NCBI GenBank assembly: GCA_003193925.1
Contig: PSPG01000014.1
Location: forward strand, 1-36,534
Source of the DNA: Candidatus Thalassarchaeum betae
Lineage (GTDB): Archaea; Thermoplasmatota; Poseidoniia; Poseidoniales; Thalassarchaeaceae
Direction: 5' to 3'
Length of the DNA stretch: 36,534 nucleotides
Notes under the pieces: generated by a model
Told to the model about the DNA's origin: nothing
Databases searched by the model: none
The model's input: only the letters and a program-made list of their open reading frames with translations
Shown here: piece by piece, positions 16,159 through 29,905 of the stretch
How the letters are laid out: each line of letters begins with the position of its first letter
Numbering within the stretch: position 1 is the stretch's first letter
Made by a program: the position numbers and the translations under genes

Positions 16159-17520
16159 ATGGGGTTGGGAGCCGACTTGGTCCATTCCACCCTTGGCCTT
16201 CACATACTGACCGATGGGTATGACTTCGTGATCGACCTAGACAGGTCGACCGGCTGCTACTTCCACGACTCGAGGAGCGGACGGGACATCCTCGACATGT
16301 TTTCCTGCTTCGCTTCGCTGCCATTGGGCTGGAACCATCCTAATCTCGTTGCAGCCAAGAGCGAGCTGGCTAGGGTGTCGGTCAACAAGGTCGCAAACTC
16401 GGATCTCTATACCGAGGCGATGGCCGAGTCCGTAGCCGCGTTCGGCAGGATCGCCGCTCCTCCCTACCTGCCTCATCACTTCTTCGTCTCCGGTGGTGCG
16501 CTCGCTGTAGAGAACACCATGAAGGCGGCGATGGACTGGAAGTCGCACGACCGCGAGGCGAAGGGGATTGACGCGTCGGGCAAGTTCGACTGGGATACCG
16601 ATCAGGAGAAGTCGTCGCATCTCACAATCGGCCACTTCCACGAGGCCTTCCACGGTCGCTCGGGGTACACCCTCTCGGTCACCAACACCGATCCGAACAA
16701 GACCGCGCGCTTCGCTAAATTCGACTGGCCGCGATTCGACAACCCGAAGGTCCGATTCCCTGTGGATGGGGCTGAGAACGCACGACTGGACGCCTGTGAG
16801 GGGGCCGCTTTGGACTCCATCAGGGCCCATGCCGAGGCGAACCCCGACACGATGGCGGCCATCATCATGGAACCCATACAGGGCGAGGGCGGTGACAATC
16901 ACTTCCGCGACTCGTTCCTCCGCGACATGAGGTCGGTCTGCGATGAGGTCGGTGCTCTGTACATCTTCGACGAGGTGCAGACCGGGATGGGCGCAACCGG
17001 CATGATGTGGGCCCACCAGCACGCCGGTGTCGAGCCCGACATGATAGCCTTCGGCAAGAAGTCGCAGGTCTGCGGGCTGATGGCCGGACCACGCCTCAAG
17101 GAGTTCGACGACAACGTCTTCGAGACCTCTGGCAGGATCAACTCGACCTGGGGCGGCAACCTGACCGACTTCGTTCGCGCGCGTCTGATACTGGAGACCA
17201 TCGAGCGTGACGACCTGGTGAGAAACGCCAAGGTGGTCGGAGCGGAACTGGTGGCAGGCCTGGAGGAGTTAGGAGCATCTAACGAGATGGTGAGCAACGT
17301 TCGCGGCCGCGGGCTCTTCGCTGCCTTCACGCTGCCGAGCCAAGAGATTCGTGACAGGTTCAACTCGGCCTGCCTCGAAGCGGGCATGCACGTCATGAAC
17401 TCGGGCACGCAGAGCATCAGACTGCGCCCGAACCTGACCTTCTCCTCCGAGGAGGTCAACGAGGGCCTCAACATACTCGAGAGCGTGGCGAACGGCATCG
17501 AGTCCAAAGCCGTGGCTTAG
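16159..17520 (+). CDS. lat: L-lysine 6-transaminase
   Basis: A class III PLP aminotransferase of 453 residues that moves the epsilon-amino group of lysine to 2-oxoglutarate, giving 2-aminoadipate 6-semialdehyde (piperideine-6-carboxylate) and glutamate. Diagnostic features are FASLPLGWNHP near residue 51, HEAFHGRSGYTLS near 161, the IFDEVQTG cofactor loop, and the catalytic lysine K300 in AFGKKSQVCG, the sequence typical of this enzyme rather than of ornithine or GABA transaminases. The ATG at 16159 is the only start after an in-frame TGA at 16135. It is followed after 7 bases by an epimerase-like gene. It likely serves lysine breakdown or osmolyte/aminoadipate formation. Confidence 0.93.
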   Translation: MGLGADLVHSTLGLHILTDGYDFVIDLDRSTGCYFHDSRSGRDILDMFSCFASLPLGWNHPNLVAAKSELARVSVNKVANSDLYTEAMAESVAAFGRIAAPPYLPHHFFVSGGALAVENTMKAAMDWKSHDREAKGIDASGKFDWDTDQEKSSHLTIGHFHEAFHGRSGYTLSVTNTDPNKTARFAKFDWPRFDNPKVRFPVDGAENARLDACEGAALDSIRAHAEANPDTMAAIIMEPIQGEGGDNHFRDSFLRDMRSVCDEVGALYIFDEVQTGMGATGMMWAHQHAGVEPDMIAFGKKSQVCGLMAGPRLKEFDDNVFETSGRINSTWGGNLTDFVRARLILETIERDDLVRNAKVVGAELVAGLEELGASNEMVSNVRGRGLFAAFTLPSQEIRDRFNSACLEAGMHVMNSGTQSIRLRPNLTFSSEEVNEGLNILESVANGIESKAVA

Positions 17521-17527
17521 TGGTACA

Positions 17528-18208
17528 ATGCCCAAGGTAGTCCACATCAGTGGCGCAGTCGACGCCTTCTACCACGCTCTGGCCGACCGTCTCCACCGAG
17601 CCGGGGCGACGCTTACTGACGACCCCGAGGAGGCCGATGTCACAGTTGGCATCGGCGAGGGAGCCAGCGGCGATGTCGCCGTCGTCCCCGCGCATGTCGA
17701 CCACGGCGAAGCCGGGCTGGTCGTCAGGATCCACGACCTGCTGATCCCCGAGGGTGCGGTGGACTGGGGCACCGAGGTCCTCCATGAGTGGGCCGATTGG
17801 GTCAAGGACGGCGCGGAGGGAATCCACCCGCCCGACATCGAGGCGCGTCATTGGGTCCATGTAAGAGACGCGACCGATGCACTCTCGCTGCTGATCCTCG
17901 CAGACTCGGACGCGATGGTGCAAGGCGTGCTGGACATGAGCGGTCGCAGAGCCTGGTCAGCGAAATCCATCCTCGACGAGATGAGGATGCTCTGGTCGCG
18001 CTTCACCAACGCTTTGCATCACACCCACACTATCTCGTCTCTCTCGGACAATCCCAGTCCCGCCTCCTCGAGCTACCGACCAAGGCCAGCGAGGCCCGAC
18101 TTGGGGCCCCTGCACGATGCGCTTCTCAGAGCAGGGGGAGAGGGCTGGCGCCCTCTGGTTTCCATGAGGATGGGCCTGATGGAAGTCTTCGCGCACAGTG
18201 CCGACTGA
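17528..18208 (+). CDS. Epimerase/dehydratase-like fragment, function unknown
   Basis: A 226-residue protein 7 bases downstream of the lysine transaminase and probably co-transcribed. It begins with a strand-helix unit (PKVVHISGAVDAFYHALADRL) and later has RHWVHVRDATDALSLLI. That matches the substrate-domain motif of extended short-chain dehydrogenase/NAD-dependent epimerase proteins. However, the glycine-rich GxxGxxG cofactor loop and the YxxxK catalytic pair are absent, and the chain is about 100 residues short. Either it is a degenerate, non-catalytic relative or a remnant. The C-terminal 60 residues are basic and proline-rich with no recognised domain. Confidence 0.6.
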   Translation: MPKVVHISGAVDAFYHALADRLHRAGATLTDDPEEADVTVGIGEGASGDVAVVPAHVDHGEAGLVVRIHDLLIPEGAVDWGTEVLHEWADWVKDGAEGIHPPDIEARHWVHVRDATDALSLLILADSDAMVQGVLDMSGRRAWSAKSILDEMRMLWSRFTNALHHTHTISSLSDNPSPASSSYRPRPARPDLGPLHDALLRAGGEGWRPLVSMRMGLMEVFAHSAD

Positions 18209-18209
18209 T

Positions 18210-18392
18210 TCAGCTGGCGTTCTTGTCGGCCTGGACCTGCTTCCGAACGTCCTGAGCCGTGCCCTTTGCTGCCTGCATGGACTTTCGCACACGCGTTCCA
18301 GCGGCGCCGTTGCCCCGGTCGTGCTTCGCAGCATCACTGAGGGCCTCTGTTAGTGCATCTATCATTCCCTGTACCATCGATTCAACGGACAT
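18210..18392 (-). CDS. Histone H1-like (Hc1-type) small basic protein
   Basis: A 60-residue protein from the ATG at 18392 (upstream starts at 18425 and 18431 would add 11 or 13 residues). It is helical and moderately basic. The segment DRGNGAAGTRVRKSM resembles the ERGNKAAAQRVR core of chlamydial Hc1 and the wider bacterial histone H1-like family, with the conserved RK about 14 residues later. Those proteins bind and condense DNA. It is the last gene after dys on the minus strand. A minus-strand TATA-like GCATAAGAG about 28 bases upstream of 18392 suggests its own, leaderless transcript. Assigned by motif from memory. Confidence 0.6.
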   Translation of the reverse strand: MSVESMVQGMIDALTEALSDAAKHDRGNGAAGTRVRKSMQAAKGTAQDVRKQVQADKNAS

Positions 18393-18454
18393 GGCGGCGG
18401 CGCCTTGTCGAACGCTCTTATGCATTTGCACGGCATTAGTAGGGGTTTCGCGTA

Positions 18455-19463
18455 CTAATCACGGAATAAATCGGCGCCGAGAATCGGAAGAAGCACGCTC
18501 GCATCGCCCTCGACCACGACCTGAGGCGCCTCAGGACGCACCTTGCCCCACGAGATTGCCTCGCGCAGTCGCGCACCCGAGAGCGAACCGTCGTGCTCGG
18601 GAGCAGTCGTGATGCCCACTGCGGAGTCCAGGCCCCCGCGGTACTGGTTCCACCAGATGACGTGGTGCTTTGAGATTCCCCCACCGACCATGAGGGCATG
18701 GCTCTCCTCGGCCGTCCAAGTCAGGTCAGAGAGGATTTGCTCGTCGGCTAGGAAGTCGACCATGAAGTCGGGGCTCTTCTGCCTGTGCATGAACAGCTGC
18801 GAGCCTATAGAGCCGTCCGAGAGCCCCGGGATGACGATGGGGATGCGGTGCTTGGCAGCCCAGTGAAGAAGCGACGACTCGTCGTCGATGCGCTCGCCCA
18901 TGGCCCAGCATAGCTCGACCGACCCGAAGCCTAGCCACGGGTTCTCTGGGTTGGCCTCGCGGCGCTCGGCCTCGATTTCCTCCAACCAGGGGAGGACGAC
19001 CCGCTCGAGAATCTCGCCGTAGCACTCGTTGGGCACGATGACGTTGCCCAGTCGATTGAGCCCCTCCTCGGCCAGTGCGATGTCGTCGAGGCGGAAATCG
19101 CCGTGAAAGTAGTCCCGGTACGTGCGTGCGATGTCGTGGTCGAGCGTGCCGCAGGTCGTGATGACGACGTTGAACGACTTGCGCTTGAGAGCCTCGAGAA
19201 AGAAGCCGCGCGTGCCGGTGGCGCACAGGCAGGCGGGGAAGGATAGCCAGTTCAGCACGCCGTCCTGGCCGCTCTTGGCCATAGAGTCACGTAGCACGTC
19301 GCGCGCGTGCGCGAGTTTAGTAGCAGTGAAGCCGCCGGCGTGCCCCATCTGGTCGATGAGCGAGCGCACATCGTCTGCAGCGGAGAAGTCGTAGTCCTCC
19401 ACAGGCGTGGAGTAGTCGTCCTTGCTGTAGCCCGACACAGGCCGTCGCAGTGCTCCCGGGCCT

Positions 19464-19477
<14 letters not shown>
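18455..19477 (-). CDS. dys: Deoxyhypusine synthase
   Basis: An NAD- and spermidine-dependent enzyme that puts a 4-aminobutyl group on the conserved lysine of aIF5A. The catalytic lysine is in GGGISKHH, followed by NQYRGGLDSAVGITTA. NVVITTCGTLDHD and SDGSIGSQL are the NAD/spermidine-site segments. The frame is open upstream to 19516, within uvrB; I choose the GTG at 19477, giving 340 residues with a 14-base overlap, though other starts are possible. Co-transcribed with uvrB by position; no functional link is evident. Confidence 0.93.
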
Positions 19478-21740
<2,263 letters not shown>

Positions 21741-21749
21741 CGTATTACC

Positions 21750-22703
21750 TCAGTCAAGCCCGTGGATCAAACTCTCTACGAAGACGAGGCTGCCCAGCAG
21801 CACCCAGCCGGTGAGCATCGAGGCTCGGAAGAGCACTTGCTGGAACCTGCCCATCGCCGCATCGGACTCTCCGGCAGCATCGGCCCCCTTGGTCATCACG
21901 TAGAGGTTGGCTGCCGCCATGAGGACGACAGCTGGCATCCACAGCATGTAGCGGGAGGCGCGCTGGTCGCTGAAGTCATGGAGGCCAGTGAGGAAGAAGC
22001 AGGCCACCCAGCCGATGATGAGCGCGACGCTCAGGTTGCGCGTGGCATCGGAGCCGTAGCGCGCCGGGAAGGAGTGAATGCCCTGCTCCCGATCGGCATC
22101 CACGTCCATCCTCGCGTAGTTGACGTCGAACGCAGCGATCCAGAACACGATTCCGAGCGAGATGAAGAAGATCTCCGGATACCAGAGGAACTCGGTTCTC
22201 CCATCGAGCATCCCGTTGATGGACGCCCAGCCGTGGGTGTCGGCTGCCACAGCGACCCATGCGCCTGCCGGTGCAAGCCCGAGGCAGAGCCCGACCCAGA
22301 AGTGGCACAGCGATGTGAAGCGCTTCGTGTACGGGTAGACGACGAAGACGAGCACCGGCAGCCAAGCCATCTTCAGGGCTACCTCGTTGAGCATCCACGC
22401 ACCTCCTAGGAGCATGGCGAGGAAGACGGCAGAAAGAGTCCAAGCGGCCTGCACCGACATCGAGCCCGAAGGCAGGTGCCGGCTCGCAGTACGCGGGTTC
22501 GCAGCATCGATGTCGTGATCGATTATGCGGTTAAGCGCCATCGCGAGGCCGCGCGCTCCGACCGCGGCTACGAGAATCCAGATGATATCCATAGACTCGG
22601 AACCGAATTGGTGTTGCGCGAGGATGAATCCGATTAGTACGAAGGGCAGGGAGAACAGCGTGTGCTCGACCTTGACGAACTCGAGTATCTCCTTGGCTCC
22701 CAT
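21750..22703 (-). CDS. ubiA: UbiA-family prenyltransferase
   Basis: A polytopic membrane enzyme attaching a polyprenyl chain to an aromatic acid. From the ATG at 22703, which overlaps the ubiD stop by one base (TGATG), it has 317 residues. The frame continues upstream but antisense-like and arginine-rich, so it is not used. The two Asp-rich sites are NRIIDHDIDA (near residue 58) and DVNYARMDVDAD (near 195), with about eight membrane helices. The KVEHTLFSLPF start and the adjacency to UbiD point to quinone synthesis (4-hydroxybenzoate- or futalosine-pathway-type) rather than to archaeal lipid synthesis. Confidence 0.93.
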   Translation of the reverse strand: MGAKEILEFVKVEHTLFSLPFVLIGFILAQHQFGSESMDIIWILVAAVGARGLAMALNRIIDHDIDAANPRTASRHLPSGSMSVQAAWTLSAVFLAMLLGGAWMLNEVALKMAWLPVLVFVVYPYTKRFTSLCHFWVGLCLGLAPAGAWVAVAADTHGWASINGMLDGRTEFLWYPEIFFISLGIVFWIAAFDVNYARMDVDADREQGIHSFPARYGSDATRNLSVALIIGWVACFFLTGLHDFSDQRASRYMLWMPAVVLMAAANLYVMTKGADAAGESDAAMGRFQQVLFRASMLTGWVLLGSLVFVESLIHGLD

Positions 22704-24574
22704 CAGTATCCCCCTTCGGCCAGCCACGCGTCGACCCGCTCGGCGACCTCCGCATCGTGCAGGGTGACGCCCGGCCAGCGCCGCACAGGCAGCGGCCCCT
22801 CGTTGGACGGGATGGGCGCGGTGGCATCCCAAGCGAGCCTGCCGCCGGAATCGTCGAAGTGCAGGTCGCGACCGACGTCGAAGCGGCAGAACAGCTGCCA
22901 CAACAGCCGCCGCCGCCAGTCCTCGCTGGCTAGGTAGACGTCGTCGTCGGTGATGAACAGCCAGCGCAGGTTCCGGGCGGCTTCAAGCGACCAGATTCCG
23001 CGGCAGATTTCATCGATTACCTCCCGCTGCCGTGCAGCACCCTCCTCACTGACCTCCTCCATGCTCCCCTCAGGCTTCGGTGCGCCCTCGATGTTGGTGG
23101 TGACGACTAGCATCGAGGAGCGCAGCATTCGCGCTTGTATCACGCCGCTCACAGCCGAGGCGGAGATCTCGAGCGAGTCCGGGCAGCCCAGTTGCGGGGG
23201 CTGGCCCGAGTGCGGGTCGTTGTCCGGAGTCGTGGTCGCATCGATGATCAGCTTGTCGTGGATGTTCTCCCAAGGCGCGGCGTGAGCGATTGTGTCGGCC
23301 ACCATCCCCCTGAGGAAGACGAGGTCGTGCGGTATGTGGACGCGGTAGTCCAGAGCATCCAGAAGTGCCTCGAGGTCCTTGACCGGGTGACCCTCGTCAA
23401 CGGCCACTATCACCTTCTGGAACATCATCTGACCGGCGCCTAACAGGCCCAAGGCTGTCTTGCGAGCCTGTCTCGGGTAGCGCTGTTTCGAGGCGACGAT
23501 GGCGAGGTTGTGGAATCCGCTCTCGAGCGGCAGGTATAGGTCGACGACATCGCGGTGCTGGAATTGCAGAATGGGCAGGAAGGCATCGGTTATCGCCTCG
23601 CCGAGGTAGCCGTCCTCCATCGGTGGCATACCGACGATAGTCATCGGTATCATCGCATCCTTGCGGTGGGTGATCCTGGTGATGTGCATAACTGGGTAGG
23701 GCTCGGCCAGCGAGTAGTATCCGAAGTGGTCTCCGAACGGACCCTCCATGCGGGTCTCGCCGGGCACCGTGTAGCCTTCGATGAGCACGTCGCACTCGGC
23801 CGGCACCCAGAGGTCGCAGGTCTGACACTTGACTATGGACAGCCTCTTGCGGCTCAGCAATCCTGCGAATTCGTACTCCGAGAGGTTGTTCGGCAGCGGC
23901 GCTATTGCGCTGAACATCACTTCAGGCGGACCACCGAGGCAGATTGCCACAGGCATCCTGCCGGTGGTCGCGTCTGCGTGGTCCGCACCGTGCTTGTGGG
24001 CCTGCCAGTGCAGCCCGACCTCGTCCGGCCCGTACACCTGACTGCGGTATATGCCCATATTGTGGACACCCGTGTCGGGGTCGGCTGTGACGACCAGCGG
24101 GAGGGTCATGAACGGCCCCGCGTCCTCGGGCCAGGTCTTCGGTATGGGCAGCCTCGTGACGTCGGGAATCTCCATCACGATCCGCTGGCACGCTCCCCTC
24201 GAGACCTTGCGAGGCGCCATCGTCAGGCCCTGCTTGGCAAGTCCCAGTCCGGTCCACGGCGCCTTGAGGATACCACCGACGTCCGGCTTCATCAGAGCGA
24301 CCATCCGCTCCCCGATCTCCTTCGGGTCATCCACGCCCAAGGCCCGGTTGGTCCTCTCTCTGGTCCCGAAGAGGTTCATCAATAGAGGAAACTGGCTGAT
24401 GCTGCCGTCGGGCAGGCGGGGCTGCTCGAACTTCACTGCCGGCCCACCCCGCTTCACTAGGCGATCGGCGAAGCATCCCGCTTCGAGCTCCACATCGACC
24501 GGATCGACGATTCGCAGCATCTCACCGGACTCCTCCAGAGCCCCGACGTAGCGGGAGAGCTGCCTCCAGACCAT
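22703..24574 (-). CDS. ubiD: UbiD-family prenylated-FMN decarboxylase
   Basis: A 623-residue decarboxylase for aromatic or polycyclic prenylated quinone precursors, using prenylated FMN. Recognisable features are GIYRSQV (with the prFMN-contacting Arg), LPLVVTADPDTG, and the catalytic acidic cluster around EGPFGDHFGYYS. The C-terminal helix region is longer than in E. coli UbiD, closer to menaquinone-pathway (MqnL/MqnP-associated) forms. ATG start at 24574; next gene ubiA overlaps by one base. The flavin prenyltransferase UbiX is not in this window. Confidence 0.93.
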   Translation of the reverse strand: MVWRQLSRYVGALEESGEMLRIVDPVDVELEAGCFADRLVKRGGPAVKFEQPRLPDGSISQFPLLMNLFGTRERTNRALGVDDPKEIGERMVALMKPDVGGILKAPWTGLGLAKQGLTMAPRKVSRGACQRIVMEIPDVTRLPIPKTWPEDAGPFMTLPLVVTADPDTGVHNMGIYRSQVYGPDEVGLHWQAHKHGADHADATTGRMPVAICLGGPPEVMFSAIAPLPNNLSEYEFAGLLSRKRLSIVKCQTCDLWVPAECDVLIEGYTVPGETRMEGPFGDHFGYYSLAEPYPVMHITRITHRKDAMIPMTIVGMPPMEDGYLGEAITDAFLPILQFQHRDVVDLYLPLESGFHNLAIVASKQRYPRQARKTALGLLGAGQMMFQKVIVAVDEGHPVKDLEALLDALDYRVHIPHDLVFLRGMVADTIAHAAPWENIHDKLIIDATTTPDNDPHSGQPPQLGCPDSLEISASAVSGVIQARMLRSSMLVVTTNIEGAPKPEGSMEEVSEEGAARQREVIDEICRGIWSLEAARNLRWLFITDDDVYLASEDWRRRLLWQLFCRFDVGRDLHFDDSGGRLAWDATAPIPSNEGPLPVRRWPGVTLHDAEVAERVDAWLAEGGY

Positions 24575-24611
24575 GCTCCGCCGGAGCGCTCACACAATGA
24601 GAAGGTTCGCT

Positions 24612-24628
24612 CGCCATCGTAGATGGCG
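24612..24628. promoter_or_regulatory. Perfect inverted repeat between divergent ubiD and geranylgeranyl reductase
   Basis: CGCCATC-GTA-GATGGCG, 7-bp arms and a 3-base spacer, in the 106-base space between two divergent genes for isoprenoid-quinone or lipid enzymes. A single operator controlling both directions is plausible; an RNA hairpin in the leader of either gene is the alternative. Confidence 0.45.
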
Positions 24629-24680
24629 GGACCGACGGTTTCTTTGACGTACAGCCGTCCGTGGCTAACTGGGTGAGGCC

Positions 24681-25916
24681 GTGAGCACATGCGATGTCCT
24701 AGTTGTCGGAGCGGGTCCGGGGGGTGGCAACGCTGCCTTGCAGTGCGCCCGTCACGGCCTCTCGACGATGCTCATCGAGGACCACCCGGCGATAGGCACG
24801 CCAGTCCACTGCGGCGAGTGCATCTCCGACATCGCGTGTGACAATCTCGACTTGGACCTGCCAGAGCATGTCATCAGCAAGAGGGTCCATGGCATTCGAG
24901 TCATCTTCCCCGACGGCACCGAGAAGCGCCTGACCGAGGAGGGCTACGTCCTCGAGAAGCACCTGTTTGAGCGCTGGATCGCCGACGAGGCGGTCGCTGC
25001 CGGAGCGAGTGTGCACCTCGGTCACAAGCTGTCCTCGATGGAGAGGATGGAGGATGACGGGCGCTTCGTCGGCTGGAAGTGCGATGGCAAGGGCGAGCTG
25101 TTCCCCCTCCAGGCCAAGGTGGTCATCGACGCTTCCGGCGCAGCCGCAGTGTGCTCGAAACTCGTCAAACTCGACGAGGACAAGCCCCTGAACACCATGG
25201 GCAAGGTCGTAGCCGGGATGCAGTACGAGATGCTCGAAGTCCCGAGCGATGGCTACCTCGACTTCTACATCTGGCCGAAGTACGCCGAGAAGGGGTACCT
25301 GTGGATGATACCCAAGTGCGATGGCCGCGCCAACGTCGGGCTGGTGACCGAGGACCGGCCGCGCACCAAGAAGGCGCTTGACGAGTTCATCGAAGTCACC
25401 CACTTCAAGGAGCTCGAGCAGGTCCCCCCTCCTTGGAAGGAGAAGGGAAATCCGGCTTTCGGAGGAACCATCCCGATCTCGGGCCCGTTCGAGAACACAC
25501 ACTACGACGGGCTGATGCTGGTAGGCGATGCCGCCGGCTTCACATCCCCACTCTTCGAGGGAGGCTCTCACTTGGCGCTGAAGTCGGCGGTTTACGCTGC
25601 CGATACTGCCGCCGCTGCTATCGCCGCAGGCGACATCAGCGCCGACGGCCTCGCCGAGTACCCCGGGCTCTGGAAGGACGAGTTCCCGCCCTACGACAAG
25701 ATACTGAGAGGCAAGAACGCGCTGTTCGACCTAACAGACGAGGAGATGTCGGTGATGGCTCGGTGCTTCCCTGACGAGATGGGGGACATGGGAGTCAGCG
25801 GGAAGGCGATGGTGGGCCTCAGGCTACTCGTGCGCCGCCCCGGGCTGTATCTCAAGAAGGTGGTTCCAGCGATGCTGGCGTTCGGGTATAGCAGAGCCAA
25901 GTACTACGGGTGGTGA
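24681..25916 (+). CDS. Geranylgeranyl reductase family flavoprotein
   Basis: A 411-residue FAD enzyme starting at GTG, with GGTGAGG close upstream. The dinucleotide fold is VVGAGPGGGNAA at the N-terminus, and the second FAD motif is LMLVGDAAGF near residue 275. PVHCGECI near residue 42 fits the conserved cysteine-containing loop of the family. These enzymes saturate prenyl chains of archaeal membrane lipids or of menaquinone. Because the divergent genes are ubiD and ubiA, quinone side-chain reduction is as likely as lipid reduction. Next is ccmF. Confidence 0.92.
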   Translation: MSTCDVLVVGAGPGGGNAALQCARHGLSTMLIEDHPAIGTPVHCGECISDIACDNLDLDLPEHVISKRVHGIRVIFPDGTEKRLTEEGYVLEKHLFERWIADEAVAAGASVHLGHKLSSMERMEDDGRFVGWKCDGKGELFPLQAKVVIDASGAAAVCSKLVKLDEDKPLNTMGKVVAGMQYEMLEVPSDGYLDFYIWPKYAEKGYLWMIPKCDGRANVGLVTEDRPRTKKALDEFIEVTHFKELEQVPPPWKEKGNPAFGGTIPISGPFENTHYDGLMLVGDAAGFTSPLFEGGSHLALKSAVYAADTAAAAIAAGDISADGLAEYPGLWKDEFPPYDKILRGKNALFDLTDEEMSVMARCFPDEMGDMGVSGKAMVGLRLLVRRPGLYLKKVVPAMLAFGYSRAKYYGW

Positions 25917-26010
25917 TTCCGTTCTCACTTGGCTCGGACTCGCCCTGCTCGCGCTCGCGTTCCTGACCAGCGCGCACCAGATCGCGCGCCCGGAGAAAGC
26001 TGGAGACGGC

Positions 26011-28287
<2,277 letters not shown>

Positions 28288-28365
28288 GCGGAATATCACT
28301 TGGGGTGATACCGTTTGTATGAAAAAGGAGGAGTCGGTCGGCGAGTCGCCTAGGAGGGTCATCTG

Positions 28366-29061
28366 ATGGACAAGGGAACGATCATACACATCGATTACGA
28401 CCTCTTCAATGCGGAGACTGAGGTGCTCATCGAGACGACCCGCGAGGAGGTCGCCAAGGAGCACGATGCGCACGATGAGAACCGAACCTACTCGCCGATG
28501 GTGACCGTCGTCGGCGACGGGCGCCTCGTCTCCGGGTTCGAGGCCCATCTGGTCGACGCCGAGGCTGACACCGACTACGCCTTCGACATCGAGCCCGCCG
28601 AGGCTTACGGCGAGCGGGATGCGAATCTCGTCGAGACCATCGGCCAGAACGTCCTGATGCGCAGCGTGCGCGACCCGGAAACGCTCGCCATCGGCGCGCC
28701 CGTAGAAATCGGCGGGCGCACCGGTGTTCTGCAGTTCCTCAGCGCCGGCCGCGCAAGGATCGACTACAACCACCCGCTCGCCGGCGCTACCCTGCGCTAT
28801 AGCTACCGAATCACCAAGGTCGTCGAGGACCGCACCGAGAAGGTCTCAACCCTGCTCAACATGAACACCGGTCGCGACGACTTCGAGGTCGCCTTCGACG
28901 GCGACGACCTGACCGTCACCACTCCCGAGGCCATCGCGTACGACCAGAGCTGGGCCTACGCCAAGTTCAGCCTCGTCCGCACTCTCCGAGACCACCTCGG
29001 TGTCGGCAAGGTCGTGTTCAGGGAAGTCCACGAGCCCCGTGCAATCACAGAAGAAGAGTGA
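28366..29061 (+). CDS. FKBP-type peptidyl-prolyl isomerase, SlyD-like
   Basis: A 231-residue cytosolic protein. Residues 1-160 are an FKBP domain interrupted by an insert-in-flap region, as in SlyD and archaeal FKBPs. GTIIHIDYDLFN opens it, and GDGRLVSGFEAHLVDAEADTDY with FDIEPAEAYGER, NHPLAGATL fit the family. The last 70 residues form an extra alpha/beta domain seen in longer archaeal homologues. It catalyses proline isomerisation and helps nascent proteins fold. A strong ribosome-binding site, GGAGGG (28353-28358), lies eight bases before the ATG. Confidence 0.93.
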   Translation: MDKGTIIHIDYDLFNAETEVLIETTREEVAKEHDAHDENRTYSPMVTVVGDGRLVSGFEAHLVDAEADTDYAFDIEPAEAYGERDANLVETIGQNVLMRSVRDPETLAIGAPVEIGGRTGVLQFLSAGRARIDYNHPLAGATLRYSYRITKVVEDRTEKVSTLLNMNTGRDDFEVAFDGDDLTVTTPEAIAYDQSWAYAKFSLVRTLRDHLGVGKVVFREVHEPRAITEEE

Positions 29062-29212
29062 TTCGCAGGGTTCATCCCCCCTCTCCGCCCCGAAGGGATG
29101 CCTCAATGACGACGAAAGGGTGACTGAGCCTGCGGCTTTGACGTGCCCTATGAGTACCGAGAGGCACCAAACGACACACGGATTGAAGATATCCTGTCGT
29201 TTCCGGTAACCG

Positions 29213-29830
29213 ATGACACGTACCAGTGCGGCGATTTGCGTCCTCGCCGTCCTGCTCATCTCGACGATGACCAGCGGCTGCCTCGGGCTGGCGGTCCAGC
29301 GCGAGATCATGGAGTCGTGGCGAGACGAGCCGATAGTCATCGAGAAGGAGGAGACCACAGGGTGGGACCACACCTTCGAGTCCACCGGACTCGAGGCCGC
29401 CGACCCGTACGAGGAGGAGGAGCTGATTCAGTTCGACGAGAGCGTGACTCAGCTGGTCATCAACTTCCGAGCGCAGTTCCCGTGGTCCTCGCAGATCGAG
29501 GAGTTCTTCGGCAACGAGACCAACGAGTTCCGCTATGTCGAGGTGCGACTGTGGGAGCCAGGCGTGAAGGAGGCTGGCGGCGACCCGTTCTGGGAGGTCA
29601 GGGCGACTCAGGACTACCCGCTGGAGCGCTTCACCCTGGGCAACGGGACCTTCGTCGAAGGCAAGTGGGTATTCGAGGTCGAGGCTCGCGGCTACGGCAT
29701 CACCGCGCCCATCGAGCAACTCTCGTTCCACGACCACTTCGACGTTTATCTGACGATCACCAGGCCCTGCGTGCGCTTCTCAGAGATGCATGAGAGCGGG
29801 GAATGCACCTACCTGTCCGATTTCGATTAG
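29213..29830 (+). CDS. Lipoprotein of unknown function
   Basis: A 205-residue exported protein. The N-terminus has a basic start, a hydrophobic stretch and the lipobox MTSGC (Cys23), so it is anchored to the membrane outside. The rest is acidic and beta-rich (WDHTFESTGLEA, VTQLVINFRAQFPW, EVRLWEP), like a soluble beta-sandwich; two cysteines near the C-terminus (PCVRF, GECTY) could pair. I recognise no family. It stands alone, 150 bases after the FKBP gene, with an AAGATATCC element about 25 bases upstream that may be its TATA box. Confidence 0.8.
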   Translation: MTRTSAAICVLAVLLISTMTSGCLGLAVQREIMESWRDEPIVIEKEETTGWDHTFESTGLEAADPYEEEELIQFDESVTQLVINFRAQFPWSSQIEEFFGNETNEFRYVEVRLWEPGVKEAGGDPFWEVRATQDYPLERFTLGNGTFVEGKWVFEVEARGYGITAPIEQLSFHDHFDVYLTITRPCVRFSEMHESGECTYLSDFD

Positions 29831-29905
29831 GCCTGTACGGCCCTGTGGGGCGATGCGCAGCGCTTATGAGTCAAGGTCAGGTCGCCGCGACGCTGAGGAT
29901 TCATC

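Noticed and set aside
15857..16203. Short open frames across the AT-rich leader on both strands
   Set aside because: No ribosome-binding sites, unlike neighbouring codon use, and they cross palindromes that look regulatory.
22704..22901. 66-residue N-terminal extension of UbiA
   Set aside because: Arg/Ala-rich, overlaps the 3' end of ubiD in another frame; the ATG at 22703 with TGATG overlap gives a standard UbiA start.
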